Shown: positions 17,232 to 25,083 of the stretch, in pieces
How the letters are laid out: each line of letters begins with the position of its first letter
Position numbering within the stretch: the first letter of the stretch is position 1
NCBI RefSeq assembly: GCF_026420865.1
Contig: NZ_JAPCWC010000029.1
Location: 1 to 38,247, forward strand
DNA: 38,247 nucleotides
Direction: 5' to 3'
DNA from: Novosphingobium clariflavum
Lineage (GTDB): Bacteria > Pseudomonadota > Alphaproteobacteria > Sphingomonadales > Sphingomonadaceae
Position numbers and translations under genes: made by a program
The notes under the pieces: model-generated
Databases searched by the model: none
Told to the model about the DNA's origin: nothing
The model's input: only the letters and a program-made list of their open reading frames with translations

Positions 17232-17759
17232 TCAGCGCGGCGCGAATTCGAAGATGCCGCCGTCCATCTTGAGCGCCAGGAACAGATGTCCCTCCTTCAG
17301 GGTGTAGCTGGTGACGTCGGCAAGCCGGGCGGCGAGCATCGGGCCGATGTCGGGCTGGGGGCAGAACGCGCGGGTGGTCATGCCCGGGCCGATTGCGAGC
17401 TGGCCGGATCGGCCCTCGGCACCGGGCACCGCGCGCCATGTCGCCCGTCCGCGATTGCAGTCGAGCTGCATCGCGATCATGCCGTCGCTGCCGAAATCGA
17501 GCGTGTAGTCGCGGCCTTCGCCGGGTTTTGTGGTGCCCTGGCTGTCATCCATCGACTGGAAGGCGACGAGCCGCCAGCTGCTGCCCGCCAGTTCGGCGGC
17601 GCCTGGCGCAGGCGCGGGCACGGCAGCAGGCTCGGCGCGGCGCGCGGGGCTGGTGCAACCGGCCGAGGCGAGCATGGCGGCAAGCGCGATGGCGATGGGG
17701 GCGGAAGCGCCCCAGGATCCGGCATTGCCGCGCATGAAAATCGTCTTGATAGATCTCAT
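17232..17759 (-). CDS. META-domain lipoprotein (HslJ-like)
   Basis: The 175-aa product has a lipoprotein-type signal ending MLASAGC, with Cys35 as the likely lipidated residue. The residue at -3 is Ser rather than the usual Leu. Residues 55-175 form a META/HslJ-type domain: it opens with LAGSSWRLVAF, contains LDCNRGRATW in place of the usual GCN segment, and ends with a Cys (TRAFCPQPDI) that may pair with it. HslJ-like proteins are envelope proteins linked to stress or antibiotic tolerance, with no known catalysis. GGAG lies five bases before the first ATG, favouring it over residue 9. It sits 90 bp upstream of the MscS gene on the same strand and could be co-transcribed with it. Confidence 0.82.
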   Translation of the reverse strand: MRSIKTIFMRGNAGSWGASAPIAIALAAMLASAGCTSPARRAEPAAVPAPAPGAAELAGSSWRLVAFQSMDDSQGTTKPGEGRDYTLDFGSDGMIAMQLDCNRGRATWRAVPGAEGRSGQLAIGPGMTTRAFCPQPDIGPMLAARLADVTSYTLKEGHLFLALKMDGGIFEFAPR

Positions 17760-17890
17760 GTGAACTCCGGCGCAAAAAGAGGTCCCGATGGCGCCGATAC
17801 TATCGGCAATTCGGCGTGGAGGGCCAGTACAATCGGGTTTTTCTTCTGTTCGCGGTGGTCTTTTCGAAAAAACACCGGCGCGCTTTGCTT

Positions 17891-17956
17891 GGGCTTGGGC
17901 TTGGGCTTGGGCTTGGGCTTGGGCTTGGGCTTGGGCTTGGGCTCGGGCTCGGGCTC
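17891..17956. repeat. hexanucleotide tandem repeat, (GGGCTT)8(GGGCTC)3
   Basis: Eleven uninterrupted 6-bp units are seen: eight GGGCTT followed by three GGGCTC. On the plus strand it would encode alternating Gly-Leu, and on the minus strand Pro-Lys then Pro-Glu. Being a multiple of three, copy-number change would not shift a frame but would alter promoter spacing in this intergenic region. Confidence 0.95.
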
Positions 17957-18010
17957 AGGATTGGGGGCGGGCTGGCGGTACGGTACGTCGCGCGGAAAAC
18001 TTTCGGACAT

Positions 18011-18028
18011 GGGGCGACAAGTCGCCCC
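18011..18028. promoter_or_regulatory. short palindrome upstream of the dioxygenase gene
   Basis: GGGGCGAC-AA-GTCGCCCC is a perfect 8-bp inverted repeat with a two-base centre, 57 bp before the dioxygenase start. It could be an operator or a hairpin in the leader. No T-run follows, so it is unlikely to be a terminator. Confidence 0.35.
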
Positions 18029-18085
18029 GCCGATCGCGGCCTAGACAGGGGCATCGAAGAATGCTGCGCAAAAGGACCCGATAGC

Positions 18086-19192
18086 ATGGCCAGTTCCGCC
18101 TCCCCCTCGGCCCCCACGACTGCCGAGGCATTCCCGCCCGTCACCACCGCTGCCGCCTGGCGCGGGGACCGGCTCGCCGGGAGCGACGAGTGGATCTACA
18201 TGCTCTCGGACGAACAGGTCGCCGAACTGGAGACGCTGGGCACCCGCTTCCTGGCCGAGAACCCGGACCTGCGCACCGTCGCGGCCGAGGAGTATCCGCT
18301 GGTCGCCTGCGCCGAGGCGGTGAAGGAATGGGGCGCCGACGTTGATTACGGGCGCGGTTTCGTGCTGGTGCGCGGCCTGCGCACGCAGCTCTATTCGGAC
18401 GCGCTGTCGAACGCGATCTACTACATCCTCGGCCTGCACATGGGCGATCCGATCCGCCAGAACGAGATGGGCGACCTGATCGACCACGTCTACGCCACCA
18501 GCGACAAGACCATGGACGATCCCACCGCGCTGTCCTCCAAGGTGCGCGACAAGCTGGTCTACCACTCGGACAGCTCGGACATCGTGGCGCTGATGTGCCT
18601 GCGCCCGGCCAAGGAGGGCGGGCTCTCGTGCCTCGTCTCGGGCGCGGAGATCTACAACGAGATCCTGCGCCGCCGCCCCGATCTGGCGCCGCTGCTGCTG
18701 GAGCCGTTCCACTGGGACTGGCGCCGGCAGGATCACAATGCCCCGGCCGATACCTATACCTCGCCGATCGTCAGCCTCGTGGACGGGGTGTTCTCGATGT
18801 ACGCGGGCTCGCTCTATATCCTCACCGCGCAGGAATACGAGGGCGTGCCCAAGCTCAGCCCCGAGCAGATCGAGGTGCTCGAACTCTTCGACACGATCAC
18901 GTACGAGGAGGGCATGGCCATCGAGATGGATTTCCGCCCCGGCGACATCCAGTGGCTGTCAAACTACGCCGCGCTGCACGCCCGCACCACCTTCTGGGAC
19001 TGGCCGGAGCCGCAGCGCAAGCGCCACCTGCTGCGCCTCTGGCTGAGCCGCGATGCCGGCCGTCCGGTGGTCGACGGCTTCGGCAAGAACGGCGTCGTGC
19101 AGGTCCGCCAGGCCCCGCGCGACGGGCAGGAAGAGCATCCCGACGCGCATTTCGACGTGTTCTCGGTCTCGGTGCCGCGCCTGATGAGCTGA
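18086..19192 (+). CDS. TauD/TfdA family Fe(II)/2-oxoglutarate dioxygenase
   Basis: The 368-aa product fits the TauD/TfdA-like oxygenases that couple 2-oxoglutarate decarboxylation to substrate hydroxylation. The iron facial triad is visible as H160-x-D162 (LVYHSDSSD) and H299 (NYAALHARTTF). R317 (RHLLRLW) is placed to bind 2-oxoglutarate. Family substrates include taurine, sulfate esters, carnitine precursors and aryloxyacids. The one used here is unknown. AGGA lies nine bases before the ATG. An upstream in-frame ATG at 17816 would add a Gly-Leu stretch translated from the hexanucleotide repeat and is rejected. A strong terminator follows. The gene faces the SDR/hydrolase operon and may serve the same pathway or the sulfatase locus. 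Confidence 0.85.
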   Translation: MASSASPSAPTTAEAFPPVTTAAAWRGDRLAGSDEWIYMLSDEQVAELETLGTRFLAENPDLRTVAAEEYPLVACAEAVKEWGADVDYGRGFVLVRGLRTQLYSDALSNAIYYILGLHMGDPIRQNEMGDLIDHVYATSDKTMDDPTALSSKVRDKLVYHSDSSDIVALMCLRPAKEGGLSCLVSGAEIYNEILRRRPDLAPLLLEPFHWDWRRQDHNAPADTYTSPIVSLVDGVFSMYAGSLYILTAQEYEGVPKLSPEQIEVLELFDTITYEEGMAIEMDFRPGDIQWLSNYAALHARTTFWDWPEPQRKRHLLRLWLSRDAGRPVVDGFGKNGVVQVRQAPRDGQEEHPDAHFDVFSVSVPRLMS

Positions 19193-19223
19193 GGGGTGGG
19201 GGCTAAAACGGCTCCCTAAGAGA

Positions 19224-19270
19224 CAAAACACCCCGTCGTCACAGCCTTCGTGGGGCGACGGGGTGTTTTG
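19224..19270. terminator. bidirectional intrinsic terminator
   Basis: A 15-bp perfect stem (CAAAACACCCCGTCG at 19224-19238, its complement at 19256-19270) has A-runs and T-runs at its outer ends. It lies between the convergent dioxygenase and cysteine hydrolase genes, 32 bp after one stop and 16 bp before the other. Confidence 0.88.
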
Positions 19271-19285
19271 GTTACGGGATCGGAC

Positions 19286-19963
19286 CTAAACGGTCACGGC
19301 TTCCGAGAGCATTTCCAGCACCTCAGCCGAACCGCGCACATCGGCGAAGTTCAGCCGCAGGTTCATCAGCGCGGCATTGTGCTCCTCGTCCGTCGCTGCC
19401 GCGCAGGCGTCGCTGACGACGATCACTTTCCAGCTGCGCATGTTCGCCTCGCGCGCGGTGGATTCCACGCAGACATTGGTGAGCGTGCCGGTCAGCAGCA
19501 GTGTCTCCACGGGCAGATTCCGCAGTGCCTTTTCCAGTGCCTGCTTTGGACAGGAAAAGGCACTGTAGCGGTACTTGTCGAGCACCAGATCCCCGGTCGC
19601 GCGCGCCATCGCCGGGTCGAGGTCGTGCGAAGCTTCCCCTTGCCGCAGCGCCGCGATGGCACGCGCCACGAACGGATCGGAGCGGTCGTACTGCCAGAGC
19701 GGCATGGCCAGCGGCGGTTCGTCGCTGGTGGTTTGCCGCATCCAGATCACCGTGCCGCCCGCCTGCCGCATCGCTGCGGCAAGGGCGTTGCACGGCGCAA
19801 TGGCGTCACGGGCATGGGCATTGCCGAAGACTTCGCCCTCGCCCACGAATGCGGCCTGCATGTCGATCACCACCAGCGCAGTGCGGAGGGGATCGAGCGA
19901 GGGGAAGTCGTTGTACCCCCGTCCCCGCTCGACCGCCCAGTCCGGCAGCTCGGTCCTGTGCAT
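19286..19963 (-). CDS. isochorismatase-family cysteine hydrolase
   Basis: This 225-aa enzyme has the Asp-Lys-Cys triad of the isochorismatase-like hydrolases: D34 (LVVIDMQAAF), K130 (LVLDKYRYSAF) and C165 (GTLTNVCVESTARE). Members hydrolyse amides, ureido groups or vinyl ethers (nicotinamidase, N-carbamoylsarcosine amidase, RutB). The Cys nucleophile and the TNVCVESTAR motif favour amide or carbamoyl cleavage. Its ATG overlaps the TGA of the upstream SDR gene by one base, so translation is probably coupled and the two enzymes act in one pathway. A second, distinct member of this family lies in the divergent cluster at 23121. The exact substrate is unknown. Confidence 0.88.
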   Translation of the reverse strand: MHRTELPDWAVERGRGYNDFPSLDPLRTALVVIDMQAAFVGEGEVFGNAHARDAIAPCNALAAAMRQAGGTVIWMRQTTSDEPPLAMPLWQYDRSDPFVARAIAALRQGEASHDLDPAMARATGDLVLDKYRYSAFSCPKQALEKALRNLPVETLLLTGTLTNVCVESTAREANMRSWKVIVVSDACAAATDEEHNAALMNLRLNFADVRGSAEVLEMLSEAVTV

Positions 19964-20793
19964 CAGGCCGGTTCGAAGGCGGTGGAGAGCGACAGCGCCT
20001 CCCACGCGCGCATCTGTTCGCCCACGAAGGCCAGTTGATCGCCCGCGTAATGCAGCGCGTCCTCGCCGAGGAAGAGGTGCAGCGGCGGCTCGGCGGCATC
20101 GAGCGCGGTGAGGATCGCGGCGGCGCCGCGCGCGGGATCGCCCTTTTCCTTGCCCGCGCCTTCGGTGAGGCTGCGGCGGGCGAAGTGGGCGCCGTCCTCG
20201 TAATCGGCGATGTCGGCTTCCGCGATCTTCAGGCCTGCGGCGGCAAACCCGGTGCGGAAGCCACCGGGCGCGACATTGGTGACGCGGATGTTCATCGGCG
20301 CCACTTCCTGCGCCAGCGTCTGGCCGATGCACTCCATCGCGTATTTGCTGGCGCCGTAGAGCGCGGTGCCCGCCCAGGGCGCATGACCGCTGACCGAGGT
20401 GATGTTGACGACATGCCCGGCGCGGCGCGCGCGCATATAAGGCAGCAGTGCGCGCAGCATGCGCAGCGGGGCGAACAGGTTGACGTCGAACAGCGCCTTG
20501 GCTTCCTCGATCGAGACTTCCTCGATTGCGCCGATCAGGCCGTAGCCGGCATTGTTGACCAGCCGGTCGATGCCGCCGGTGATCTCTTCCGCCCGGTCGA
20601 CGGCGGCCTTGACCGAGGCTTCGTCGGTAAGGTCGACGCAGAGCGCATGGGCGCGGCCGGGGGCGAGCGCCTCGAACTGCGGATCGCGTGCCTTGCGGGT
20701 GGTGCCGACGACGGTGTCTCCGCGCGCGAGCGCGGCTTCGGCCAGCGCGCGGCCAAGGCCGCCGCCGATGCCGGTGATGAGCCAGGTGGTCAT
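19963..20793 (-). CDS. short-chain dehydrogenase/reductase
   Basis: This 276-aa classical SDR should oxidise an alcohol or reduce a ketone with NAD(P)H. The Rossmann motif is TGIGGGLG (7-14), the NNAG motif is at 80-83, and the catalytic set is S133, Y146 and K150 (YGASK). The Thr-Arg-Lys after strand 2 (residues 31-34) hints at NADP(H) preference, which is an inference. The ATG at 20793 was chosen because the fold starts at once and GGGAGA lies about 12 bases upstream. A longer frame to 20940 adds a tail unlike the family. It is the first gene of a two-gene operon with the cysteine hydrolase and diverges from the PfkB-kinase operon. Confidence 0.88.
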   Translation of the reverse strand: MTTWLITGIGGGLGRALAEAALARGDTVVGTTRKARDPQFEALAPGRAHALCVDLTDEASVKAAVDRAEEITGGIDRLVNNAGYGLIGAIEEVSIEEAKALFDVNLFAPLRMLRALLPYMRARRAGHVVNITSVSGHAPWAGTALYGASKYAMECIGQTLAQEVAPMNIRVTNVAPGGFRTGFAAAGLKIAEADIADYEDGAHFARRSLTEGAGKEKGDPARGAAAILTALDAAEPPLHLFLGEDALHYAGDQLAFVGEQMRAWEALSLSTAFEPA

Positions 20794-20876
20794 AATTCGC
20801 GTGTCTCCCGAAAGGCCAAAGCGTAAAGTATGCGGCAAAGGTAGATCGCACGCGCGCGAAGTCTCTTGGCGCTGGA

Positions 20877-20897
20877 CCCCGCAATTATTGTGCGGGG
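20877..20897. promoter_or_regulatory. palindrome in the divergent promoter region
   Basis: CCCCGCA (20877-20883) and TGCGGGG (20891-20897) flank an AT-rich centre, with a nested CAAT-T-ATTG palindrome. It lies in the 219-bp gap between the divergent SDR and PfkB-kinase operons and is a candidate operator for both. Confidence 0.35.
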
Positions 20898-21012
20898 ACG
20901 CATGAGGCCAGCACAGGCTTGACCCCGCCCGACGCGCCATGCTGCACCCGATGTTGCACTTGCAGAAGCTGGTCCCGGAAAGGGGCCGTTACAGAATAGC
21001 GGAGCGGCACAC

Positions 21013-21951
21013 TTGGCAGTTCACATCGTCGGTTCGATCAACCTCGATATCATCACCTCGCTCGATCATCTGCCGCTGCCGGGCGAGACGGTCATGGCCA
21101 AGGCCACGGCGCGGCTGCCGGGCGGAAAGGGCGCCAACCAGGCGGTCGCCGCCGCGCGGATGGGGGCGCAGACACGGATGGTCGGCGCCGTGGGCAACGA
21201 CGATGCCGGGCGCTGGATGCGTGAGAGGCTGGCGCGCGACGGGATCGCGGTGTCCGGCGTCGTCGCACTGGAAGGGGTGGAGACGGGCACCGCCTATATC
21301 GCCGTCGATGCGGAAGGGGAGAACCAGATCGTCGTCGTCTCCGGCGCCAATGCACGGCTGACCCCGCCGGGGCCGGTGAACGAGGGCGTGCTGCTGGCCC
21401 AGCTGGAAGTGCCGGTGGGCGCGCTCTTGCCGGTGTTCCGCAATTCGAAGTGCATCCGCATCCTCAACGCCGCGCCTGCCGTGCTGGCGGCGGACGTTCT
21501 GCTCGATCATGTCGATGTGCTGGTGGTCAACCAGACCGAACTCGCCGCCTTTGCCTGCTGCGGTCCGGTCGATGCCTTGCCCGCCGTAGTGCGCGAGGCG
21601 CGCAGCCTGATCCGGCACGAGGATCAGGCGGTGGTCGTCACGCTCGGCGCGCGGGGCTCGGTGGCGGTGAAGAAGCACTGGGACATCCACGTCCCCGCGG
21701 TGCCGGTGATCCCGGTCGATACCGTCGGCGCGGGGGACAGTTTCTGCGGGGCGCTGGCCGCGCTGCTTGACGAGGGGCGCAGCCTTGCCGAAGCGCTGCC
21801 CTGGGCCAGCGCGGCAGCGGCGCTCTGCACATTGGGGCAAGGCGCGGCGCCGTCGATGCCGATGCGCGCGGCGGTGGCCGACCTGCTATCGGGGGCGGCA
21901 ACAGAACATGCGCCGCCGATCAAGAACCGGGCGGGCGTTGCCCTAGGCTGA
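21013..21951 (+). CDS. PfkB-family (ribokinase-like) sugar kinase
   Basis: This 312-aa cytosolic kinase phosphorylates a sugar or nucleoside with ATP. PfkB signature one is seen at LPGGKGANQAVAAARMG (35-51), and signature two is DTVGAGDSF (236-244), with D242 as the catalytic base. The N-terminus HIVGSINLDI is typical of ribokinase. The start is TTG, supported by GGAG eight bases upstream; no ATG is available near the N-terminal strand. It opens a run of six plus-strand genes with short gaps, the next starting 40 bp later. Ribokinase itself is the nearest family member I can name, but the substrate in this context, possibly a sugar released from the pathway compound, is not determined. Confidence 0.85.
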   Translation: MAVHIVGSINLDIITSLDHLPLPGETVMAKATARLPGGKGANQAVAAARMGAQTRMVGAVGNDDAGRWMRERLARDGIAVSGVVALEGVETGTAYIAVDAEGENQIVVVSGANARLTPPGPVNEGVLLAQLEVPVGALLPVFRNSKCIRILNAAPAVLAADVLLDHVDVLVVNQTELAAFACCGPVDALPAVVREARSLIRHEDQAVVVTLGARGSVAVKKHWDIHVPAVPVIPVDTVGAGDSFCGALAALLDEGRSLAEALPWASAAAALCTLGQGAAPSMPMRAAVADLLSGAATEHAPPIKNRAGVALG

Positions 21952-21991
21952 TCCCAGGACAGCACCGAACAAGAATTTGCAGAGGACTGAG

Positions 21992-23116
21992 ATGAACCCG
22001 CATCCGCTGACACCCTTTGGCCTTCCCTCCGACAATGGCGGCAAGGACCTTGGTCTGTTCCTGCCGGTCGCCAACGGCGGCTGGATCCTGTCGAAGAACA
22101 AGCCGGAGCTGGACGGCTCCTACGCCTACAACCGCCAGTGCGCGCTGCTGGCCGAGCAGGCGGGCATGGACTTCATCATGTCGATGTCGAAGTTCCGCGG
22201 CTATGGCGGCGAGACCCGGCACTGGGATTCCTCGCTCGATCCGATCGTGCTGATGGCGGCGCTGTCCGAAGTGACGAAGAAGACCCGCATCGTCACCACG
22301 CTGCACACGCTGCTGCAGAACCCGGCGGTGGCCGCCAAGATGCTGGCGACGCTGCAGCAGGTGAGCGGCGGCCGTGCCGGCCTCAATGTCGTGACCGGTT
22401 CCTACAAGGGCGAGTTCGCGCAGATGGGCGCCTGGCCCGAGGACGTGAATCACGACCAGCGCTACGACCTCGCCTACGAATGGGTGCGCGCGGTGAAGGC
22501 GCTGTGGAGCGACGAATCCGTTACCATGCACGGCGACTACGTGACGCTGGACGATTGCGAATCCTGGCCCAAGCCGGAGAGCCGCCCGTTCCTCGTCTGC
22601 GCCGGATCGTCCGAGATCGGCATGCGCCTGACGTCCGAGGAAATGGACGCGATCTTCCTTTCGGGCGGCACCGGGGCCGAACTTGCGAAGAACAGCGACC
22701 GCGCCAAGGCCATCGCGGCCGAATATGGCCGCAACATCCGCACCTATTCGATGATGACGCTGGTGATCGGCGAGAGCGACGATGCCGCGAAGGCGACCGC
22801 GCAGCACTATGCCGACGGCCTCGACGAAGGCGCGCTGGCGGGCATGATGCGCGCCTATGGTTTCCTGGACGCCGAGATCGGCAAGGAGAACGACTTCACC
22901 CGCAAGGCACGCTCCTCGTTCATGTCGGCCCAGATCGTCGGCAGCGCGAGGAGCGTGACCGATCAGGTCGGCGACCTGCTCGAAGCCTCCGGCACCGACG
23001 GGCTGATGCTGATCTTCGACGATTACATCAAGAGCCTGCCGATCTTCGGCGCGGAGATCCTGCCGGCCCTGCGCGCGCGCTTCCCGGACAAGGTTGCCGC
23101 CGCGGTGGAGGGCTGA
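21992..23116 (+). CDS. RutA-like flavin-dependent monooxygenase (LLM class)
   Basis: The 374-aa product is a bacterial luciferase-like flavoprotein resembling RutA, which uses FMN and O2 to open the uracil ring between N3 and C4. Shared segments along the chain are LGLFLPVANGGWI, SMSKFRGYGGETRHWD, GGRAGLNVVTG, MGAWPED and LVCAGSSEIGM. RutA, DszA and related enzymes work through a flavin-N5-oxide, so oxidative cleavage of an amide or similar bond is plausible here. AGAGGA five bases before the ATG at 21992 fixes the start. A reductase supplying reduced flavin (RutF-like) is not encoded in the window. The next gene, a RutB-like hydrolase, starts 4 bp later, reproducing the rutA-rutB order. The remaining rut genes are absent. 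Confidence 0.85.
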   Translation: MNPHPLTPFGLPSDNGGKDLGLFLPVANGGWILSKNKPELDGSYAYNRQCALLAEQAGMDFIMSMSKFRGYGGETRHWDSSLDPIVLMAALSEVTKKTRIVTTLHTLLQNPAVAAKMLATLQQVSGGRAGLNVVTGSYKGEFAQMGAWPEDVNHDQRYDLAYEWVRAVKALWSDESVTMHGDYVTLDDCESWPKPESRPFLVCAGSSEIGMRLTSEEMDAIFLSGGTGAELAKNSDRAKAIAAEYGRNIRTYSMMTLVIGESDDAAKATAQHYADGLDEGALAGMMRAYGFLDAEIGKENDFTRKARSSFMSAQIVGSARSVTDQVGDLLEASGTDGLMLIFDDYIKSLPIFGAEILPALRARFPDKVAAAVEG

Positions 23117-23120
23117 GCCG

Positions 23121-23789
23121 ATGCCGCTGCGCGCCGAGGATCTGCCGCACGTCGATGCCGCCGCGCTGGCAGGCATGATCGATCCCGCGACGACCGCGCT
23201 GGTGGTGGTCGACATCCAGGTCGATTTTGCCGCGCCGCACGGGCTGCTCGGGCGCTACGGGGTCGATCTCTCGCCCGCCGCAGCGGCGATCGACAAGTGC
23301 GAGAGGCTGGTGGCGGCGGCGCGCGGCGCCGGGGCCACGGTGGCGCTGATGCGCGTCGTCACCCGCCCCGAAACCGACTCGCGCGCGCTCAAGACCCTGA
23401 TGGTCCGGCGGGGGCAGCCGGGGGGCGAGGCGATCTGCCGCGTCGCGGACGGCGGCGCCGATTACTACCGGATCTTCCCGGAGGCGGGCGATATCGAGAT
23501 CGCCAAGCTGCTCTACGACAGCTTCCATGGCACCGATTTCGACGCGCAATTGCGCGCCCGCGGCATCCGGACGCTGGTGATCTGCGGCCTCTCCACCGAT
23601 TGCTGCGTGGACCAGACGGCACGTTCCGCCTTCCATCACGATTACGACGTGTTTGTCGTCTCCGACGCCAGCGCCGCCTACGAGCCGGGGCTGCACGAAA
23701 GCGCGCTCTCGGCGATGGAGAAGAACTGCGTGCTGCTGACCAGGACCGATGCGGTCGTGCAGGCCTGGCCCACCGGCGAAAGCGCCTGA
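23121..23789 (+). CDS. RutB-like isochorismatase-family cysteine hydrolase
   Basis: This 222-aa enzyme has the triad D31 (LVVVDIQVDF), K129 (IEIAKLLYDSF) and C162 (GLSTDCCVDQTAR). In the Rut pathway RutB hydrolyses the ring-opened ureidoacrylate product of RutA. By position and family this protein probably hydrolyses the product of the preceding monooxygenase. It lies 4 bp after it and uses GGAGGG, which overlaps the end of that gene, as ribosome-binding site, so the two are coupled. It is clearly different in sequence from the cysteine hydrolase at 19286. A run of nine C residues (23800-23808) follows its stop codon. Confidence 0.85.
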   Translation: MPLRAEDLPHVDAAALAGMIDPATTALVVVDIQVDFAAPHGLLGRYGVDLSPAAAAIDKCERLVAAARGAGATVALMRVVTRPETDSRALKTLMVRRGQPGGEAICRVADGGADYYRIFPEAGDIEIAKLLYDSFHGTDFDAQLRARGIRTLVICGLSTDCCVDQTARSAFHHDYDVFVVSDASAAYEPGLHESALSAMEKNCVLLTRTDAVVQAWPTGESA

Positions 23790-23825
23790 TCCGATAGTTC
23801 CCCCCCCCAACAGGAGTTGCCGCCC

Positions 23826-25064
23826 ATGACCGTGACCACTCCCCCGCGCGGATCTAAAGGCGGCGTGCTGTTTGCCTGCACGCTGGGCAATTCGGTGAGC
23901 GTGACGCCGGCCGTCCATGCCGTCTTCGGGCTGTTCCTGGTGCCGCTGACCGAGGCGTTCGGCTGGAACCGTGCGAGTGTTTCGGGCGTGCTGGGCATTC
24001 TCGCGCTGGTCGGCGCGGTGACTTATCCGCTGATCGGCCGCTATGTGGACAAGGCCGGGGCGCGAAAGACGCTGCTGGTCGGCATTTTCGGGCTGGCGCT
24101 TTCGATCGCGGCGCTGGCGCTCAACGGCGGCAGCCTGCTGCAGTTCTATGCGACCTTCACCGTGCTGGCGGTGTTCGGGGCGATGGCGGGCACGCCGATC
24201 TTCCAGAAAGTGATCGCCGACTGGTTCGACGAGAATCGCGGCACCGCCCTTGGCATCAGTGCCGGGGGCGGTTGCGGCATCGGCTCGGTGGTGCTGCCGG
24301 TGCTGGCCGCGGTGCTGGTGCAGGCATGGGGCTGGCGCGCGGGATACCTGGGCATCAGTGCCTTCATGCTGGTGATTGCGCTGCCGCTGCTGGTTCTGCT
24401 GCTGCGCGATCGGGCCTGCGTTGCGGGCGGGCAAGCGGCGGCCGAGCGCGAGGGCATGACCTTGGGTGAAGCGGCGCAGACGCCGATGTTCTGGCTGGTG
24501 CTGATCGCGCTGGCGGCAGGGGCGGGCGGCACCACGGCGGTATTCAGCCATGTCGTGCCGATCCTCTCCGACCGGGGCTTTTCGGTGACGACCGGCACTG
24601 CGGTGGTCAGTGTCTTCGCGCTTGTCACGTCCGGCTGGCAGATCGCCACGGGCCGCATCATGGACGCGATCCAGACCCCGCGCGTGGCGGTGCCGATGTA
24701 CCTGATGGCGGTGGCCGGCCTCGTGCTGCTGGAAACCGCGCAGGGGACGCCGCTGCTGCTTGTCGGCGGGGCGCTGCTCGGCATCGGGCTTGGCGGCCAG
24801 TTCGGGGCGCTGCCCTATTTCATTGCCCGCTACTTCGGCACGCGGCATTTCGGATCGGTGATCGGCGCCATGTATTCGGCGGTGATCGCCGCGCAGGGAA
24901 CGACGCCGATCCTGCTCGACCTGGTGTTCGACGCGCGCCACTCCTATCGCCCGGCGCTGGTCGGTGTGGGGGCAGCGCTGCTGGCAGGCGCGCTGCTGCT
25001 GATGCTGCTGCCGCGCTATGGCCGCGAGGCGGAGGGTGACGCGCTCTTCGTCTCCGGCCACTGA
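23826..25064 (+). CDS. major facilitator superfamily transporter
   Basis: The 412-aa protein has about twelve hydrophobic segments and the layout of MFS carriers of the monocarboxylate/oxalate-like type: it opens with TPAVHAVFGLFLVPLTEAFGW, has a loop 2-3 motif around GRYVDKAGARKTLL, and a central hydrophilic loop near residues 196-215. It should import the pathway compound, or a related anion, across the inner membrane by proton symport. The ATG at 23826 is preferred because AGGAG lies nine bases upstream. The gap to the preceding gene is 36 bp and to the next is 19 bp, so it belongs to the operon. Confidence 0.87.
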   Translation: MTVTTPPRGSKGGVLFACTLGNSVSVTPAVHAVFGLFLVPLTEAFGWNRASVSGVLGILALVGAVTYPLIGRYVDKAGARKTLLVGIFGLALSIAALALNGGSLLQFYATFTVLAVFGAMAGTPIFQKVIADWFDENRGTALGISAGGGCGIGSVVLPVLAAVLVQAWGWRAGYLGISAFMLVIALPLLVLLLRDRACVAGGQAAAEREGMTLGEAAQTPMFWLVLIALAAGAGGTTAVFSHVVPILSDRGFSVTTGTAVVSVFALVTSGWQIATGRIMDAIQTPRVAVPMYLMAVAGLVLLETAQGTPLLLVGGALLGIGLGGQFGALPYFIARYFGTRHFGSVIGAMYSAVIAAQGTTPILLDLVFDARHSYRPALVGVGAALLAGALLLMLLPRYGREAEGDALFVSGH

Positions 25065-25083
25065 TTTTCAACGGAGCCCGACT

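Larger units (their letters stand above)
17760..18085. other. divergent intergenic region with repeats
   Basis: This 326-bp spacer lies between the META-domain lipoprotein gene (minus) and the dioxygenase gene (plus). It carries the hexanucleotide tract at 17891-17956, a compact perfect palindrome at 18011-18028 and, near its right end, the AGGA ribosome-binding site of the dioxygenase gene. No gene is called in it. Confidence 0.5.

Noticed and set aside
17756..18010. 84-codon minus-strand frame with a Pro-Lys/Pro-Glu repeat
   Set aside because: The repeat is the translation of the hexanucleotide microsatellite. There is no ribosome-binding site and no recognisable domain, and it ends at the lipoprotein start.
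15141..18044. 967-codon open frame antisense to the MscS channel and lipoprotein genes
   Set aside because: The product is a monotonous His/Asp/Gln/Arg-rich string spanning two real minus-strand genes and the microsatellite. No motif supports it.
17816..18085. N-terminal extension of the dioxygenase with a Gly-Leu repeat
   Set aside because: A good AGGA site precedes the ATG at 18086, where family-like sequence begins. The extension only translates the repeat tract.
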